Of a stretch of 64,000 nt of DNA, positions 26,659-34,104 are shown piece by piece. Position 1 is the stretch's first letter, and every line of letters starts with the position of its first letter. Origin of the DNA: Terrisporobacter othiniensis. GTDB taxonomy: Bacteria > Bacillota > Clostridia > Peptostreptococcales > Peptostreptococcaceae. The notes under the pieces were generated by a model. That model searched no databases, was not told where the DNA came from, and was given only the letters and a program-made list of their open reading frames with translations. The stretch lies in the NCBI RefSeq assembly GCF_000808015.1, contig NZ_JWHR01000059.1, positions 1 through 64,000 of the forward strand, read 5' to 3'. Position numbers and translations under genes: made by a program.

Positions 26659-26687
26659 TTGACAAAAATCATTATAAAAGATAGAAT
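26659..26687 (+). promoter_or_regulatory. Sigma-A promoter of the degV gene
   Basis: TTGACA (26659-26664), 17-base spacer, TAGAAT (26682-26687). The start site would fall at about 26694, at the edge of the palindromic operator. Confidence 0.8.
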
Positions 26688-26698
26688 ATACTTATTAC

Positions 26699-26714
26699 TC
26701 GGTCAGCTGACCGA
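26699..26714. promoter_or_regulatory. 16-bp palindromic operator, probable TetR-family binding site
   Basis: TCGGTCAGCTGACCGA is perfectly self-complementary and stands out as GC-rich in an AT-rich gap. It lies immediately downstream of the degV -10 element, a typical repression position. Confidence 0.75.
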
Positions 26715-26748
26715 TTTAGAGGACTATATTTAAGGAGAGGTATTTTGA

Positions 26749-27594
26749 ATGAGGAATATAAAATTAATAACAGATGGTAGTTGTGATCTTTCGCAAGAAA
26801 TTATAGATAGTAGTAAAGTTGAAATCGTAGATGTAATGGTTTCTTTTGGAGATAAAAGTTATTCAACAAGAACAGATATAACTATACCTGAGTTTTATGA
26901 GATGATGAAAGATTATAATGAATTACCAAAAACATCATGTCCATCTCCTAATCAATTCTTAGATGCGTTTGATTGTGAAGAAGACAATATTATAGTATTA
27001 TGTTTAACAAGTAAACTATCTGGGATTTATAATAGTGCAGTACTTGCAAAAAATATGTATGAAGAAGAAAATGGAAATAAAAAGAGGATAGAGATAATAG
27101 ATTCTACTACAGGTTCAATTGGCCAAGCATTATTAGTATCAAAAATTTCAAATATGATGGATGAAGATAAAAGTATGGACGAAATAGTAAATACTATTGA
27201 AAAATTAAAACATGAAGTAGTATTCTATGGAGCTTTACACACTTTAGAAAATGCAATAAAAGGTGGAAGAATAAATGCTCTAGCAGGTAAAATAATAGGT
27301 GCTTTAAACTTAAAGGCTATTGTTCATATTAGTGATGGTCTAGTTAAGCCTATAGATAAAGCTAGAGGAGAGAAAAACTCTATAAATAAAGTTATAGATT
27401 ATATAAAAAATAATGTTCACAAAACAAGTGGAACTAAATTAGCTATAGGACATGCAAATTGTCCGGAAAAGGCTATGAAAATTAAAGAAATATTGGAGAG
27501 CTATCACGATTTTAAAGAAGTTTACGTGATGGAAGTAGGACCATCAATGGGTGTTTATACATCAGAAGGTGCAGTACTTGTAGCGGTTATATAA
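26749..27594 (+). CDS. DegV-family fatty-acid-binding protein (FakB-like)
   Basis: A 281-residue DegV protein. Family blocks: LITDGSCDLSQEI at the start, TSCPSPNQF near residue 64 with the phospho-group-contacting serine, LTSKLSGIYNSA, and GKIIGALNLKAI near residue 178. DegV/FakB proteins hold a fatty acid and present it to the kinase FakA, whose gene is at 59665. The product acyl-phosphate feeds PlsX/PlsY. Likely repressed by the divergent TetR regulator. AGGAGAGG precedes the ATG. Confidence 0.92.
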   Translation: MRNIKLITDGSCDLSQEIIDSSKVEIVDVMVSFGDKSYSTRTDITIPEFYEMMKDYNELPKTSCPSPNQFLDAFDCEEDNIIVLCLTSKLSGIYNSAVLAKNMYEEENGNKKRIEIIDSTTGSIGQALLVSKISNMMDEDKSMDEIVNTIEKLKHEVVFYGALHTLENAIKGGRINALAGKIIGALNLKAIVHISDGLVKPIDKARGEKNSINKVIDYIKNNVHKTSGTKLAIGHANCPEKAMKIKEILESYHDFKEVYVMEVGPSMGVYTSEGAVLVAVI

Positions 27595-27651
27595 ATTTAA
27601 CTTCTTGACAAATTTATATATAAAACATATTATTAAATATATTGAAAATAT

Positions 27652-27680
27652 CCGTTCTAATTTATTAGAACGGTTTTTTA
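27652..27680 (+). terminator. Intrinsic terminator after degV
   Basis: Stem 27652-27660 with 27665-27673, four-base loop, then TTTTTT. Confidence 0.9.
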
Positions 27681-27769
27681 AATACTAGAAATTTATAATT
27701 TATTTGTTTTTTAGATAAATTTTAATAAAATACTTATTTATTGAAAATGTACGTAAATTAGGAGGCAAT

Positions 27770-28474
27770 ATGAAAAAAATAGGAATAATTGGAGCAATGG
27801 AATTAGAGGTAACAACTTTAAAAAGTTTAATGGACATAGAAAATACTGTGAAAAAAGCAAGTTTAACATTCTATGAAGGAAAGTTAGAAGGTAAAGATAT
27901 AGTATTAGTTCAATGTGGAATAGGAAAAGTAAACTCTGCACTATGTGCTCAAATATTAATAAGTGAATTTAATGTGGATGCTGTGGTTAATACAGGAGTG
28001 GCAGGAGCTATACACTCGTCTCTTGATGTAAATGATATAGTAATATCAACAGAAGCAATACAATACGATGTAGATGCTAGAGCTTTTGGATATAAAAAAG
28101 GTCAAATACCACAAATGGATAATTCAGTATTTATAGCAGATGAAAGACTTGTAAATGCTGCATATGAATCATCGCTAGATCAAGTTAAGGATAAAGAATT
28201 TAAAATAGTTAAAGGTAGAGTAGCTACAGGAGATATATTTATATCATCTAAAGAGTTAAAAGAAGAATTAGAAAATGATTTTAATGCTTATTGTGGAGAA
28301 ATGGAAGGAGCAGCTATTGCTCATACTTGTTATTTAAATAATATTCCATTTGTAATAATAAGAGCCATGTCAGACAAAGCTGATGGAAGTGCTAATGTAA
28401 CTTATGATGAATTTGTTATAGAAGCAGCTGAAAACTCAAAAGATATAGTATTAAAAATGTTAAAAGCATTATAA
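27770..28474 (+). CDS. mtnN: 5'-methylthioadenosine/S-adenosylhomocysteine nucleosidase
   Basis: A 234-residue nucleoside phosphorylase-fold enzyme. It starts MKKIGIIGAMELEVTTLK; VNTGVAGAI, the substrate region GEMEGAAIAH with a catalytic glutamate, and RAMSDKADG with the catalytic aspartate are all present. It hydrolyses MTA and SAH to adenine plus the thioribose or ribosyl-homocysteine, recycling by-products of SAM use. It is a single-gene unit with its own terminator. GGAGGC precedes the ATG. Confidence 0.96.
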   Translation: MKKIGIIGAMELEVTTLKSLMDIENTVKKASLTFYEGKLEGKDIVLVQCGIGKVNSALCAQILISEFNVDAVVNTGVAGAIHSSLDVNDIVISTEAIQYDVDARAFGYKKGQIPQMDNSVFIADERLVNAAYESSLDQVKDKEFKIVKGRVATGDIFISSKELKEELENDFNAYCGEMEGAAIAHTCYLNNIPFVIIRAMSDKADGSANVTYDEFVIEAAENSKDIVLKMLKAL

Positions 28475-28503
28475 AAAAGGAAGCCAAATGGCTTCCTTTT
28501 TTA
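28473..28503 (+). terminator. Intrinsic terminator after mtnN
   Basis: Stem GGAAGCC (28479-28485) with GGCTTCC (28490-28496), four-base loop, A and T runs extending the stem. Confidence 0.92.
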
Positions 28504-28509
28504 TAATGA

Positions 28510-28620
28510 ACTTTACTTAACAAATAATGTTAATTTATTTATTAAGTAAAGTAATAATAAAAAAGAAATAATTAATGATAAAAAAGGAAAGACTAAGAAA
28601 ATGAAAATTACTTAGTCTTT
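28510..28620. repeat. Two extra hairpins in the mtnN-DUF5665 gap
   Basis: After the mtnN terminator come a perfect 11-bp inverted repeat (28510-28520 with 28542-28552) and then a 10-bp terminator-like hairpin (28588-28597 with 28611-28620) followed by ATTTTAT. No gene ends here, so the second terminator-like structure has no obvious client. They may be remnants of a lost gene or leader structures of the next operon. Confidence 0.6.
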
Positions 28621-28690
28621 ATTTTATATTTTTAAAGCTTTTTTCGTATACTAAATTTGATGCTAAGAATATATAAAAGGATGTGGAATA

Positions 28691-29176
28691 ATGAAGTTTA
28701 ATACTCGTATATCTGCAGAAAATTTAAGGAATTATAAAGGTAAAAAGAAAAAATTCGATATTGAAGATGAAAAATATTTAGATATAGATAAAGCAATAAA
28801 AGCTTCTTATACAGAAAAATGCAAAAAAAATAATGAAGAATATGTGAGTATTGAAGATATTGATAGACTTATTAATGGTATGTATTTAAGTGATGATTCA
28901 CAAAAAGAATTAGGTATCATTAAAAGATATTTAGAAAAACTAATAATAATAATTGAAAGAAGTAGAATTAGAGATTATATGTATTTGACAGATAGTAAAA
29001 GGCGATTATTTATTATTAATTTTATTGCTGGATTAGGAAAAGGATTTGGTCAAGCTATTGGATTTACCATTCTGGCAGCATTAGTACTCGCGTTATTATT
29101 TAGTTGGGTAGACTTGCCTTTTGTTGGTAGGTACATAGCAAAATTATTAAATATAGTACAACAATACAGAAAATAG
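28691..29176 (+). CDS. DUF5665-type small membrane protein
   Basis: A 161-residue protein. The first ~100 residues are charged and soluble (lysine- and glutamate-rich), and the C-terminal part has the pattern NFIAGLGKGFGQAIGFTILA followed by a hydrophobic helix and LPFVGRYIAKLLNIVQQYRK, which I associate with DUF5665. One long membrane segment at about residues 118-138. No known function. It is 13 bases from the TraR/DksA-like gene, suggesting cotranscription. Confidence 0.7.
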   Translation: MKFNTRISAENLRNYKGKKKKFDIEDEKYLDIDKAIKASYTEKCKKNNEEYVSIEDIDRLINGMYLSDDSQKELGIIKRYLEKLIIIIERSRIRDYMYLTDSKRRLFIINFIAGLGKGFGQAIGFTILAALVLALLFSWVDLPFVGRYIAKLLNIVQQYRK

Positions 29177-29189
29177 ATGAGGTGATATT

Positions 29190-29681
29190 GTGGATTACAG
29201 AAAAAAATTAGAAAAAGAAAAAGCGAAAGTGAGTAAAACAATTAAGGAAATGGAAGACAATACATTATTTGGAGATACTACTAAACATACTAGTGAAAAA
29301 TATAGTACTGGAGAATTATCTAGTGTTGATAATCACATAGGAGATATAGGAACAGATGTATATATGCATGATATGGATAATAGCTTGATTAGTCATGAAA
29401 AGTATGTACTTGATGAAATAAACGAAGCTTTAGATAAGGTTTCTGATGGTAGTTATGGTATTTGTACAAATTGTCATAAAAAAATAGAAAAAGAAAGATT
29501 AGATGTAATACCTGAAACAACACTTTGTTCTTCTTGCGCAAAAGAAATTATTACAGCTCCAGATGAAAGTGAAAGTATGGATAAAAATGCTATTAATTCT
29601 TATAATGATATGTATTATAGTGAATATATTAAAGATTTAACAGACTTAAATAAAAATGGTTTAGATGGTGAAACTGAATAA
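29190..29681 (+). CDS. TraR/DksA C4-zinc-finger family protein (YteA-like)
   Basis: A 163-residue protein with an N-terminal coiled region and the DksA-type zinc finger CTNCHKKIEKERLDVIPETT...CSSC (residues ~92-116). The Firmicutes YteA/YocK group has this layout and is sporulation- or stress-linked in Bacillus; it lacks firm mechanism. I use the GTG start at 29190, preceded by AGGTGAT. It is between DUF5665 and a polysaccharide deacetylase in one direction. Confidence 0.88.
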   Translation: MDYRKKLEKEKAKVSKTIKEMEDNTLFGDTTKHTSEKYSTGELSSVDNHIGDIGTDVYMHDMDNSLISHEKYVLDEINEALDKVSDGSYGICTNCHKKIEKERLDVIPETTLCSSCAKEIITAPDESESMDKNAINSYNDMYYSEYIKDLTDLNKNGLDGETE

Positions 29682-29703
29682 TTATAAGTAAGGAGTGCTT
29701 TGC

Positions 29704-30483
29704 ATGAGAAAGGCTATTTATGTATTAATATTAGGTGCAATAGTTTTGATAGGAGTAAGTATTAGAAATCTATCTAATAAAGACATAGAAACGGAAGCAT
29801 TTGAAAATATATCAAAAAATGATTATGAAGATTTAATAATTAAATGTGGCAATACAAATGAAAAACTTCTTGCATTAACTTTTGATGATGGACCTGATGA
29901 AGATTTTACACCACAAATATTGGATATTTTGAAGAAATATGATGTAAAGGCAACATTTTATGTTATTGGAGAGAAAGTTCAATATAATAAAAAAATAATA
30001 AAAAGAGAATTTGAAGAAGGTCATGAAATAGGAAACCATACTTATACTCATATAAATGTATCAAAAAATGGATATAATAAAATTAGAAAAGAAATAGGAG
30101 ATACACAAAGTGCAGTTAAATCTGTGACAGGAGTATATCCTAAAACCTTTAGACCACCATATAGAGCTATTAGCAGAGATATGTGTGAAATAATAAAAAA
30201 AGAAGATATGAATATAGTACTTTGGTCTTATGTAGATGCTAGAGATTGGGAAAGTCCGGGTGTAAATTCTATTGTAAAATCTATAGAAAGTGGAATACAA
30301 AATGGATGTATAATACTACTGCATGACTATAATAAAATAAGGAATCCTAAATCTCAAACCATAGAAGCTTTAGATGTAATTATTCCAGATTTATTGGAAA
30401 AAGGATATAAATTTGTTACAATATCAGAGTTAATAGAACATTTAGAAAAGAATACAAATAATGAAAAAATGCAAATTAAATAA
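29704..30483 (+). CDS. Membrane-anchored polysaccharide deacetylase
   Basis: A 259-residue protein with an N-terminal membrane anchor (residues ~3-22) and a NodB-homology domain. Metal and catalytic motifs: LTFDDGPDEDFT (catalytic Asp and metal Asp), HEIGNHTYTH (metal His pair), RPPYRA, and a late LLHDY motif. It acts outside the cell on N-acetylglucosamine or N-acetylmuramic acid residues, likely peptidoglycan. I chose ATG 29704, preceded by AAGGAG, not the GTG at 29695. The substrate cannot be set from sequence; a cortex-modifying PdaA-type role is possible. Confidence 0.9.
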   Translation: MRKAIYVLILGAIVLIGVSIRNLSNKDIETEAFENISKNDYEDLIIKCGNTNEKLLALTFDDGPDEDFTPQILDILKKYDVKATFYVIGEKVQYNKKIIKREFEEGHEIGNHTYTHINVSKNGYNKIRKEIGDTQSAVKSVTGVYPKTFRPPYRAISRDMCEIIKKEDMNIVLWSYVDARDWESPGVNSIVKSIESGIQNGCIILLHDYNKIRNPKSQTIEALDVIIPDLLEKGYKFVTISELIEHLEKNTNNEKMQIK

Positions 30484-30493
30484 TATATAAGAG

Positions 30494-30539
30494 AAAAAGT
30501 ATCTTTTAGAAATTTGTTTCTTTAAAGATACTTTTTTTG
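30494..30539 (+). terminator. Intrinsic terminator after the deacetylase gene
   Basis: A 13-bp outer stem (30494-30506 with 30524-30536) continued by a short inner stem, followed by T residues. Confidence 0.88.
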
Positions 30540-30579
30540 TATAATAAATAGGATAAGACTTATTTAGGAGGAATTGAAA

Positions 30580-31032
30580 ATGTATGAAGTCATTGTAGCT
30601 ATACTGATTGGGTTAGATCAAATAATAAAATACTGGGCATTAAATTATTTACAAGTAGTAGAAAGTATTCCTGTTATAAATAATATATTCAATTTAACTT
30701 ATGTGGAAAATAGGGGGGCAGCCTTTGGTATGCTACAAAATAATCAAACTATATTCATAGTAGTTGCGGCAATTGCATCTTGTTATGGTATTTACTATTT
30801 ACATACTAAGAAAATGAATAATATTGGCAAGATAGGTATAATATTAGTAATATCAGGTGCTATAGGAAATCTAATAGATAGAGTTAGGTTAGGTTTTGTA
30901 GTGGACTACTTAGATTTTCATATAATATGGAACTATGTATTTAATTTAGCAGATTGTTTCGTAGTAGTAGGAACAATACTTCTATGTATATATATAATTA
31001 CAAGCGAAGAAGATAAGAAGCAGGTGAAATAA
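30580..31032 (+). CDS. lspA: Lipoprotein signal peptidase
   Basis: A 150-residue integral membrane aspartic protease with four helices. Motifs are textbook: LDQIIKYW, ENRGAAFGML, GNLIDRVRLGFVVDYLDF with the first catalytic Asp, and FNLADCFVV with the second. It removes signal peptides from prolipoproteins. I use ATG 30580 with GGAGG eight bases upstream, not TTG 30574. Its stop overlaps the rluD start by one base. Confidence 0.97.
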   Translation: MYEVIVAILIGLDQIIKYWALNYLQVVESIPVINNIFNLTYVENRGAAFGMLQNNQTIFIVVAAIASCYGIYYLHTKKMNNIGKIGIILVISGAIGNLIDRVRLGFVVDYLDFHIIWNYVFNLADCFVVVGTILLCIYIITSEEDKKQVK

Positions 31033-31943
31033 TGGATGAAATAAGAGAATTTTTAGTCCTTGAGGAAGAAGAAGGAGAAAGGTTAGACGTATACTTATCT
31101 AGTCAGCTAGGAGATATGTCTAGAAGTTATATACAAAAAATTATTAAAAATAAAAAAGTTAGGGTTAATGATAAGGTTGAAAAAGCAAAATATTTAGTTA
31201 AAGAAGAAGATAAAATAGTTATTGAAATACCAGCACCAAAGTTACTAGAGATTGTTCCACAAGATATCGCTATAGATATAGTCTACGAAGATAATGATTT
31301 ACTAATAGTGAATAAGGCACAAAATATGGTAGTTCATCCGGCACCAGGAAATTATGATAATACTTTAGTAAATGCAATTTTATATCATTGTAAAGATAAT
31401 TTATCATCTATAAATGGTGTAATTAGACCAGGTATAGTTCATAGAATCGATAAAGATACTTCAGGTCTTTTAATGATTGCAAAAAATAATAATGCACATA
31501 ACTCATTAGCAGATCAATTAAAAGACCATTCTATAACTAGAGAATATGAATTTATTTGTCACGGTGTATTTAAAGAAGATAAAGTAACGGTGGACAAGCC
31601 ACTAGGAAGAAATCCTAAGGATAGATTGAAAATGGCCGTAGTCAAAGATGGCAAAAGAGCTGTAACTCACTTTGAAGTAATAGAAAGGTTTGAAAACTAT
31701 ACTTTAGTTAGAGCTACATTAGAAACAGGAAGAACTCATCAAATTAGAGTTCATGCTGCATCTTTAAACCATCCAATTTTAGGAGACCCTTTATATGGTC
31801 CTAAAAATAATAAGTTAAAAATCGAAGGTCAAACTCTTCACGCTAAAAAATTAGGATTTATTCATCCTAGTAAGAATGAATATGTGGAATTTGACTCACA
31901 ACTTCCAGAATATTTTCAAAAAATACTTAATAGAATAAAGTAA
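31032..31943 (+). CDS. RluD/RluA-family 23S rRNA pseudouridine synthase
   Basis: A 303-residue protein: N-terminal S4 RNA-binding domain (SRSYIQKIIKNKKVRVNDK, residues ~30-60) and an RluA catalytic domain with HRIDKDTSGLLMIAKN carrying the catalytic Asp, plus RTHQIRVHAASLNHPILGDP. It modifies uridines in large-subunit rRNA; the exact site is not readable. The lspA-rluD pair, overlapping by one base, is a conserved gene order in Firmicutes, followed as here by pyrR. Confidence 0.95.
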   Translation: MDEIREFLVLEEEEGERLDVYLSSQLGDMSRSYIQKIIKNKKVRVNDKVEKAKYLVKEEDKIVIEIPAPKLLEIVPQDIAIDIVYEDNDLLIVNKAQNMVVHPAPGNYDNTLVNAILYHCKDNLSSINGVIRPGIVHRIDKDTSGLLMIAKNNNAHNSLADQLKDHSITREYEFICHGVFKEDKVTVDKPLGRNPKDRLKMAVVKDGKRAVTHFEVIERFENYTLVRATLETGRTHQIRVHAASLNHPILGDPLYGPKNNKLKIEGQTLHAKKLGFIHPSKNEYVEFDSQLPEYFQKILNRIK

Positions 31944-31959
31944 TAGAAAGTGGGAAAAA

Positions 31960-32110
31960 TACTATTGAAAAAAACTTATTAATTATATATAATAAGTAAT
32001 AGTAATTAAATACCTTTAAAATGATACAGAGATATCATAAGGCATATAACAATAGAATTTTTTGATGTGAAAAAATACTAACTTCTTGTCTTAAGATAAG
32101 AAGTTTTTTT
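31960..32110 (+). promoter_or_regulatory. PyrR-dependent attenuator upstream of pyrR-uraA
   Basis: Three structures are visible. A first hairpin spans 31960-32004 (two 7-bp helices). A second has a 6-bp stem (32021-32026 with 32033-32038) around the hexaloop CAGAGA, which fits the CNGNGA loop of known PyrR binding sites. A terminator follows: 32080-32087 with 32098-32105 and then T7. In the Bacillus model, PyrR with UMP binds the hairpin, disrupts an antiterminator and permits termination before pyr genes. The downstream genes pyrR and uraA fit. I could not define the antiterminator exactly. Confidence 0.75.
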
Positions 32111-32163
32111 ATGTACAAATAATATTTTTAATATTTTATATGGTATTTAATAAAATTATTTAA

Positions 32164-32718
<555 letters not shown>

Positions 32719-32754
32719 GTTAATTATAGTATTAAAATCTTAGGGGGAATTTAA

Positions 32755-33999
32755 ATGAAAAAAGCCATTTTATCAATTCAACATTTGTTAGCAATGTTTG
32801 GAGCTACTGTATTAGTTCCATTGCTTACTGGATTTGATCCGTCAGTAGCAATATTCTGTGCAGGAGTTGGTACATTATTATTCCATAAATGCACAGACTT
32901 TAAAGTACCAGTATTCTTAGGGTCAAGTTTTGCATTTATATCAGTTATAAACCAAGTTACAGAAACCTTTAATGGAGACTTATCTTATGCCCAAGGGGGT
33001 ATAATTGCAGCAGGTCTTATATATGTAATAATGTCAATGATAGTTAGAGTCGTTGGTCCGGAAAAAGTTAAAAAATATTTTCCACCACAAGTTACAGGAG
33101 CAATGATAATAGTAATAGGTTTAAATTTAATACCAACAGCTATAGATATGGCAATGAATAATATAATTGTTGCACTTATAACTTTAGGTGTTGCAGTAGG
33201 AATTAATCAATTTGCTAAAGGAAGTATTAGACAATTTAGTGTAATAATAGCTATATTTGTAGGTATAATAGTTAGTAAATTTGCTGGAATAACAGATTTT
33301 AGTGCAGTAAGTCAAGCAAGTTTCTTTTCAGTACCAAATTTCACAGCTCCAAAATTTTCTATTGAAGCTATAATAATTATAGCACCAGTAGTTTTAGCAG
33401 TGTTTATGGAGCATGTTGGAGACATAACTACTAATGGAGCAGTTGTTGGAAAGAACTTCTTAGAAGATCCAGGTCTTCATAAAACCTTGCTAGGAGACGG
33501 TATAGCAACTTTATTTGCAGGGTTTATGGGGGGACCAGCTAATACAACTTATGGAGAAAATACGGCATTACTTGCTATAACTAAAAACTATGACCCTAAG
33601 CTATTAAGACTTACGGCAGTATTTGCCATAGTAATATCATGTGTGGGTAAGTTTGGAGCATTCTTACAATCAATACCTACAGCAGTTATGGGTGGAATTA
33701 GTATTTATTTATTCTCTATGATTACTTTTATAGGGGTTAAAACTATAAGAGATAGCAAATGTTACAAAGAAAATGGAAATCTTTCAGTAATGATAATAAT
33801 ATTAGTAATAGGGCTTACTACATGTTATGTAAAACACTTTGCAGGAGTAGAGATAGGTATACCTATAGCTAGCAGTGCAAAATTAACAGGACTTAGTTTA
33901 GCGGCTTTAATAGGGATAATTGTTAATAGATTAATAAATCACAATGATTTCAAAAGGGAAGTTTCTACTCCTATTAGAGAACTTGCAAGTACAAAATAA
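32755..33999 (+). CDS. uraA: Uracil permease (NCS2/UraA family)
   Basis: A 414-residue membrane protein with about 12-14 helices. Signature parts: QHLLAMFGATVLVPLLTGFD near the start, FLGSSFAFI, and the substrate region VFMEHVGDITTNGAVVGKNF with EHVGD plus GGPANTTYGEN. It imports uracil with protons. In an operon with pyrR, 36 bases apart, so both are presumably down-regulated by pyrimidines. GGGGGAA precedes the ATG. Confidence 0.97.
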   Translation: MKKAILSIQHLLAMFGATVLVPLLTGFDPSVAIFCAGVGTLLFHKCTDFKVPVFLGSSFAFISVINQVTETFNGDLSYAQGGIIAAGLIYVIMSMIVRVVGPEKVKKYFPPQVTGAMIIVIGLNLIPTAIDMAMNNIIVALITLGVAVGINQFAKGSIRQFSVIIAIFVGIIVSKFAGITDFSAVSQASFFSVPNFTAPKFSIEAIIIIAPVVLAVFMEHVGDITTNGAVVGKNFLEDPGLHKTLLGDGIATLFAGFMGGPANTTYGENTALLAITKNYDPKLLRLTAVFAIVISCVGKFGAFLQSIPTAVMGGISIYLFSMITFIGVKTIRDSKCYKENGNLSVMIIILVIGLTTCYVKHFAGVEIGIPIASSAKLTGLSLAALIGIIVNRLINHNDFKREVSTPIRELASTK

Positions 34000-34013
34000 T
34001 AAATTTTAATGTT

Positions 34014-34056
34014 AAATCACAAATTATCTCTATATATAATTTGTGATTTTTTTTAT
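34014..34056 (+). terminator. Intrinsic terminator after uraA
   Basis: A 12- to 13-bp stem of AAATCACAAATTA type with a short AT loop, followed by a T tract. It separates the pyrimidine operon from the nuclease gene. Confidence 0.9.
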
Positions 34057-34104
34057 ACTTATATTAATATAATTTATAGAAGATTAAATTGGGGCGTGAA
34101 TTGA

